From Tannerella sp. (GTDB lineage Bacteria; Bacteroidota; Bacteroidia; Bacteroidales; Tannerellaceae): 10,056 nt of DNA. How positions within the stretch are numbered: the first letter of the stretch is position 1; every line of letters starts with the position of its first letter. The position numbers were made by a program, and so were the translations under genes. Where the stretch lies: assembly GCA_031260095.1 (NCBI GenBank), contig JAIRKN010000176.1:1-10056 (forward strand), written 5' to 3'. Below, in pieces: positions 7,102-10,056 of the stretch. The notes under the pieces were generated by a model. It saw only the letters and a program-made list of their open reading frames with translations. It searched no databases and was not told where the DNA came from.

Positions 7102-7569
7102 TCAGACTGTTTTTTTCTGAAAACAAGAAGAGATATCTATCATCTTATCCTCTCTTATCCGGTATAAACGTTGATTCGTCCTGACGGAATTCAGGCCGCC
7201 AAGCTCTTCTATATACGGGCCTAATTTGATATAATCGAAATGCCGGTGCGAACAGGCAGGCGGAATATGCTGTTTTCCCGAATACCAGGCGGTTTTTATG
7301 CGACCGGCATTGCGTATAAACAGCGCCAATTGCTCTATTTCCTGCGGGGCGGCGTCTCCACCCATAAAACAGATACAGGTAATCGCCTTTCCGTATTTAT
7401 TCATCAAATCCGTCAAGACGATTTCATCCAGTATCTCGCCCTTATCCTCCATCAGATGAGGGCTGTGGCATCCTTTACAGCGGTTGGGACAGTTTGACAG
7501 GTTAATGGCCAACGTGATTTCACCCGGGACTTCCTGAAATACTATATCATAACTGATGAATCGTAGCAT
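7102..7569 (-). CDS. nrdG: Anaerobic ribonucleotide reductase activating protein (radical SAM)
   Basis: NrdG reductively cleaves S-adenosylmethionine at a [4Fe-4S] cluster to install the glycyl radical on NrdD. The 155-residue product is of normal length. The cluster-binding CxxxCxxC is CPNRCKGC, Cys27, Cys31 and Cys34. GGDA (70-73, after CFM) matches the SAM-contacting GGE-type motif. The C-terminal part contains KLGPYIEELGGLNS and RTNQRLYRI, typical of this family. The ATG at 7567-7569 lies inside the end of nrdD, with a 23-nt overlap in a different frame. An AAGGAGG stretch lies 17 nt upstream within nrdD, farther than usual for a Shine-Dalgarno. Translational coupling to nrdD is likely. 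Being cotranscribed with nrdD, it shares any control by the B12 riboswitch. Confidence 0.95.
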   Translation of the reverse strand: MLRFISYDIVFQEVPGEITLAINLSNCPNRCKGCHSPHLMEDKGEILDEIVLTDLMNKYGKAITCICFMGGDAAPQEIEQLALFIRNAGRIKTAWYSGKQHIPPACSHRHFDYIKLGPYIEELGGLNSVRTNQRLYRIREDKMIDISSCFQKKTV

Positions 7570-9637
7570 AATGACGTTGTGCAGCCTCCTTCTGCCTGCT
7601 TTGGGAAAAATTACTGATGCGTTTCATATATCCGATGATACGGGTCAGGTAGTCCAGATTCTGACTTCCACACGACGGACACGTCTTCAGGTTTCGTTTA
7701 TCAATATGGTTACAATCACAACAAACCGTGTTCGGTATGTTGAATGTAAAATAATTGCACCCTTCCTGCGCTGCAATGCGTAGCAACTGACGGTATTGTT
7801 CCTTACTCAAGTGTTCGTCCAGATTGAGGTGTAGCGCCGATCCCCCGGTTAGATGTTCAATATACTGCCTTCCATGCAAGCGGAATTTATCAATGATGTT
7901 TAGCGATTTATCTTCTACAATATAGAAATAACTGTTGTAACAATCACGGTTTACTTTATATCCGTCACGCCTGTCCCATTTGGCATGTTTCACACCTACA
8001 TTTTCCGCGGGAATCATTTCACAATTGAACATCACTTCTTTTGTCCGGTACTTTTTGTTATAATTTTCAATAATACCCAGGATTTCCTGCACAAATTCGG
8101 CATAACGGGGATTGTCGTTAATCTCTATTCCCAGCGCCTCTGCCGCTTCTACCAATCCGTTCACTCCGATCGTCAGGTATTGGCGGCTCATATTGATATA
8201 GCCGGAATCAAATAAGGGCAACATTCCTTTTGCCTGCATATATTTCAGGTTATCATTGTAAGCCAGTTGCACTTTATGTACAAGGTCTACAATTTCTTCC
8301 AGGAAAAACCGGTACGGATACGATTTACGTAAAGCATGCTGAATACAACGGTTTAGATTGATCGTTAATACACTTTTCGAGCCGGTGGAAACGCCTCCGG
8401 CGCCTAAGGTATAACTAAATCCATTATCCTGAATTTCATTCCGTAACCGGCAACAACTACTTAACGAATCTGCATTGTCGCTGATATAAGTGAAGAACGA
8501 ATGTCCTTCGGCGTACATTTCGGCCGTAAAATCACCATATTCTTCGTCTTTTACATCGCCGTCTTCAGTCAGAAGCGCCATTGTTTCAACCGGAAATGTC
8601 AACACGGTACGCGTACGTTCATGGTTAAACCATTTCATAAAACGCTTTTGCAGCCAATTAAGCGAATCCCAGTCGGGTTTGCTTCCATCCGGAAAAACAA
8701 ATTCACTGAACAGGCTTTCAAAGTAATATTTGTCATAATAGGAGATATTCCAGAATACGGCCTGAAAATTCCTGGCTCCGGTAGGCTGGTTGATAGAATA
8801 AACAATCTGTTCAAAATAGTCGGTAATCACCTTGTCCAATATACGTTGTTTTTTAGACAGGTCTACCACCTTATCCACATTCAGGTAATAGTCGGGACCA
8901 TACTCCAACCCGATAAAATAATTCATGTACATCAGGAACTCAGGGGTTGCACAGGCTCCGCTAAGCATACTTGATACCATGAAGACCATGTTTACAAACC
9001 CGCCACAAAACGATTTCAGGTTGGTCGGGGCTTTGGAATTTCCTCCGATAGATGTCGTACCCCCGATCAGCCAGGGGTACATCGTGATACTGGCGCAATA
9101 ATTGGCAAGGCTTGTTTCATCATTTTTATAGATATAATGGTTATTCAGTAAGTCAAGGTATTTATCCGAGATTTCTTTTCCGTACATATCTTTAAGACGG
9201 TCGGTCAACATCCTTCGATTCAGGCGGATAAAGTTCGACTTGGGAAGTTCGCCGATAAGGGTTGCCATGTTTTTGTTCTCCACATTGGCATTCGAATCGT
9301 ATTTGCTTCCCGACGCTGCATTTTTGGCGTCGCAATAGTCCATCAGAAACTTGAGTTTATCCCTCACTTCCCGGTCTTCCTCATGTTTTTGCCGGTAAAG
9401 CATATAGGATTTGGCAACCGCATAGTATCTTTCCGCCATCAAAGCTACTTCTACTTGATTTTGTATATCCTCCACGGTAGCGCCTTCTTTCACACTTACC
9501 CGGCAGAGAATGTTGGTAATTACATCCTCCGTAGCAAAACTGCCCACTGATAGAAAAGCCTTTGCTATCGCATTCTTGATCTTTTCAATAGAGAAAACCT
9601 CTTTTTTTCCGTCCCTTTTGATAATGAATAGTTCCAT
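7547..9637 (-). CDS. nrdD: Class III anaerobic ribonucleoside-triphosphate reductase
   Basis: NrdD reduces ribonucleoside triphosphates to deoxyribonucleotides without oxygen, using a glycyl radical made by NrdG. The 696-residue product begins with an ATP-cone allosteric domain (about 1-90; FIIKRDGKKEVFSIEKIKNA at 4-23). The barrel follows, with Cys395/Cys396 in NADSLSSCCRLRNE as likely active-site cysteines. Near the C-terminus a zinc site shows CxxC twice (Cys639 and Cys642, Cys653 and Cys656), then RIIGY with the radical glycine at 669. All key parts are intact. I chose the ATG at 9635-9637 (MELFIIKRDG) because the ATP cone normally starts there; an in-frame ATG at 9691 would add 18 unconserved residues and lies in the leader. 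A cobalamin riboswitch lies upstream at 9787-9961, so expression is probably lowered when B12 is plentiful. Confidence 0.96.
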   Translation of the reverse strand: MELFIIKRDGKKEVFSIEKIKNAIAKAFLSVGSFATEDVITNILCRVSVKEGATVEDIQNQVEVALMAERYYAVAKSYMLYRQKHEEDREVRDKLKFLMDYCDAKNAASGSKYDSNANVENKNMATLIGELPKSNFIRLNRRMLTDRLKDMYGKEISDKYLDLLNNHYIYKNDETSLANYCASITMYPWLIGGTTSIGGNSKAPTNLKSFCGGFVNMVFMVSSMLSGACATPEFLMYMNYFIGLEYGPDYYLNVDKVVDLSKKQRILDKVITDYFEQIVYSINQPTGARNFQAVFWNISYYDKYYFESLFSEFVFPDGSKPDWDSLNWLQKRFMKWFNHERTRTVLTFPVETMALLTEDGDVKDEEYGDFTAEMYAEGHSFFTYISDNADSLSSCCRLRNEIQDNGFSYTLGAGGVSTGSKSVLTINLNRCIQHALRKSYPYRFFLEEIVDLVHKVQLAYNDNLKYMQAKGMLPLFDSGYINMSRQYLTIGVNGLVEAAEALGIEINDNPRYAEFVQEILGIIENYNKKYRTKEVMFNCEMIPAENVGVKHAKWDRRDGYKVNRDCYNSYFYIVEDKSLNIIDKFRLHGRQYIEHLTGGSALHLNLDEHLSKEQYRQLLRIAAQEGCNYFTFNIPNTVCCDCNHIDKRNLKTCPSCGSQNLDYLTRIIGYMKRISNFSQSRQKEAAQRHYATIHQL

Positions 9638-9651
9638 GATATAATCTTTTA

Positions 9652-9738
9652 TTAAAACATTTGCGATAAAAACATCCGAACAATTACCCACGGAGTGAAA
9701 AAAGGATCATACTTCAACGATTTGATAAAATCCTGCAT
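9652..9738 (-). CDS. Possible 28-codon upstream ORF in the nrdD leader
   Basis: Between the riboswitch and nrdD an ATG (9736-9738) opens a 28-codon frame that starts MQDFIKSLKYDPFFTPW and ends SQMF before TAA at 9652-9654, 14 nt before the nrdD start. It is rich in aromatic and hydrophobic residues, with no recognised domain. There is no Shine-Dalgarno, though real genes here lack one too. It overlaps the hairpins that may form the expression platform. It could be a leader peptide coupled to nrdD, or chance; a frame of this length is not surprising. Confidence 0.25.
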   Translation of the reverse strand: MQDFIKSLKYDPFFTPWVIVRMFLSQMF

Positions 9739-9747
9739 GTTTGAAGT
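9703..9747 (-). promoter_or_regulatory. Possible riboswitch expression platform: two competing hairpins
   Basis: On the minus strand ACTTCAA (9741-9747) can pair perfectly with TTGAAGT (9711-9717). Alternatively AGGAT (9730-9734) can pair with ATCCT (9703-9707), which runs into a T-run at 9698-9703. The second hairpin encloses one arm of the first, so they exclude each other, as in an anti-terminator/terminator switch. The terminator-like stem is only 5 bp with a 22-nt loop, so this reading is weak. Confidence 0.3.
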
Positions 9748-9786
9748 TCGTCTTGCCACTCTTCACCCGAAAGTCCGGAATCTGCT

Positions 9787-9961
9787 GATATGGCAGGTCT
9801 TCTGACTTGCCCGGCTAACGGACCTCCTTCCCGGATGCTCTCATAATTTATCCAGTGGAGTTTTTTTCCTGTCCGAAGCTCTTCTACGGGCTTACAGCTA
9901 CGGGGATAGTTCCCGAATTACACAGGATTCCCTTTTCATCCGGAATAACCGGAACCATATC
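9787..9961 (-). promoter_or_regulatory. Cobalamin (B12) riboswitch aptamer
   Basis: Read on the minus strand, the conserved blocks occur in the right order. GGGAATCCTGTG is at 9921-9932 and CTATCCCCGTAGCTGTAAG at 9891-9909. The B12-box core CCACTGG is at 9852-9858, GGGAAGG at 9826-9832 and AAGTCAGAAGACCTGCC at 9792-9808. A 7-bp closing P1 helix, GATATGG (9955-9961) with CCATATC (9787-9793), bounds the element. Such aptamers bind adenosylcobalamin or other cobalamins and usually switch the downstream gene off. The next gene is nrdD, 149 nt away, so the target is the nrdDG operon. The promoter lies just upstream, placing the transcript start at about the first P1 base. Confidence 0.93.
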
Positions 9962-9965
9962 GCCA

Positions 9966-9999
9966 CAAAGATAAATCTTATTTTTATGACATCACCAAG
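9966..9999 (-). promoter_or_regulatory. Promoter of the riboswitch-nrdDG transcript
   Basis: TATCTTTG on the minus strand (9966-9973) is an exact TAnnTTTG -7 box; CTTG (9996-9999) 22 nt upstream is a tolerable -33 element. The predicted start near 9960 coincides with the 5' edge of the aptamer P1 helix, so promoter and riboswitch support each other. The remaining bases to 10056 are AT-rich and show nothing else I can name. Confidence 0.65.
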
Positions 10000-10056
10000 T
10001 TTGGCGAACTTTTTTTCAACAAAACAACAAAAGTTTTCCAAAATATTCCACAAATA

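Noticed and set aside
7095..7116. Symmetrical A7-TCAGACTG-T7 tract over the end of nrdG, considered as a two-way terminator
   Set aside because: The stem would be only A-T pairs and would include nrdG codons; too weak to call.
8501..8974. Plus-strand open frame of 157 codons opposite nrdD
   Set aside because: Antisense shadow of a fully conserved nrdD coding region.
9638..9691. N-terminal extension of NrdD from an ATG at 9691
   Set aside because: The extra 18 residues lie before the conserved ATP-cone start and within the riboswitch leader.
9741..9770. TGGCAAG sequence on the minus strand, considered as a sigma-54 -24 box in front of nrdD
   Set aside because: No GC at the -12 position with correct spacing, and it lies downstream of the riboswitch.

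Overview
This window looks like chromosomal DNA of an anaerobic or microaerophilic member of the Bacteroidetes, most likely the order Bacteroidales. The evidence is threefold. The protein variants (Mrp, TrmB, NrdD/NrdG, the AspT-type transporter) have the Bacteroidales look. Starts lack clear Shine-Dalgarno sequences and sit in AT-rich leaders. Several upstream regions carry the TAnnTTTG -7 element of the Bacteroidetes primary sigma factor. All seven protein genes lie on the minus strand, so the window reads from its right end (10056) to its left end (1).

Reading in the direction of transcription: at 9966-9999 there is a Bacteroidetes-type promoter, followed at once by a well-formed cobalamin (B12) riboswitch aptamer (9787-9961). 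A leader of about 150 nt follows, with a possible 28-codon upstream ORF and competing hairpins. Next come nrdD (class III anaerobic ribonucleotide reductase) and nrdG (its radical-SAM activase), which overlap by 23 nt. This places a B12-independent, oxygen-sensitive route to deoxyribonucleotides under a B12 sensor. It suggests that a B12-dependent (class II) reductase exists elsewhere in the genome.

Next, with its own promoter candidate, is a 552-residue AspT/YidE-type transporter with two RCK_C domains between two copies of a membrane domain. A gene-free stretch of about 650 nt (4591-5241) follows. It holds degenerate palindromic repeats of the dispersed family whose translation reads CERSEAIQ, three 21-bp tandem repeats, and the promoter of the next operon.

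That operon encodes an NtrC-family sigma-54 response regulator with an unusual GSFTDA loop, then a membrane histidine kinase with HAMP and PAS domains and almost no periplasmic part. It ends at a good intrinsic terminator (1883-1920). Just beyond lies a promoter for trmB (tRNA m7G46 methyltransferase) and mrp (Fe-S carrier P-loop ATPase), the latter cut by the left edge of the window. The signal sensed by the two-component system cannot be told from the sequence.

The best candidate for something unusual is the riboswitch-nrdDG leader. The repeat island and the altered GAFTGA loop come next. I see no mobile-element gene, CRISPR array, tRNA, rRNA or defence system.
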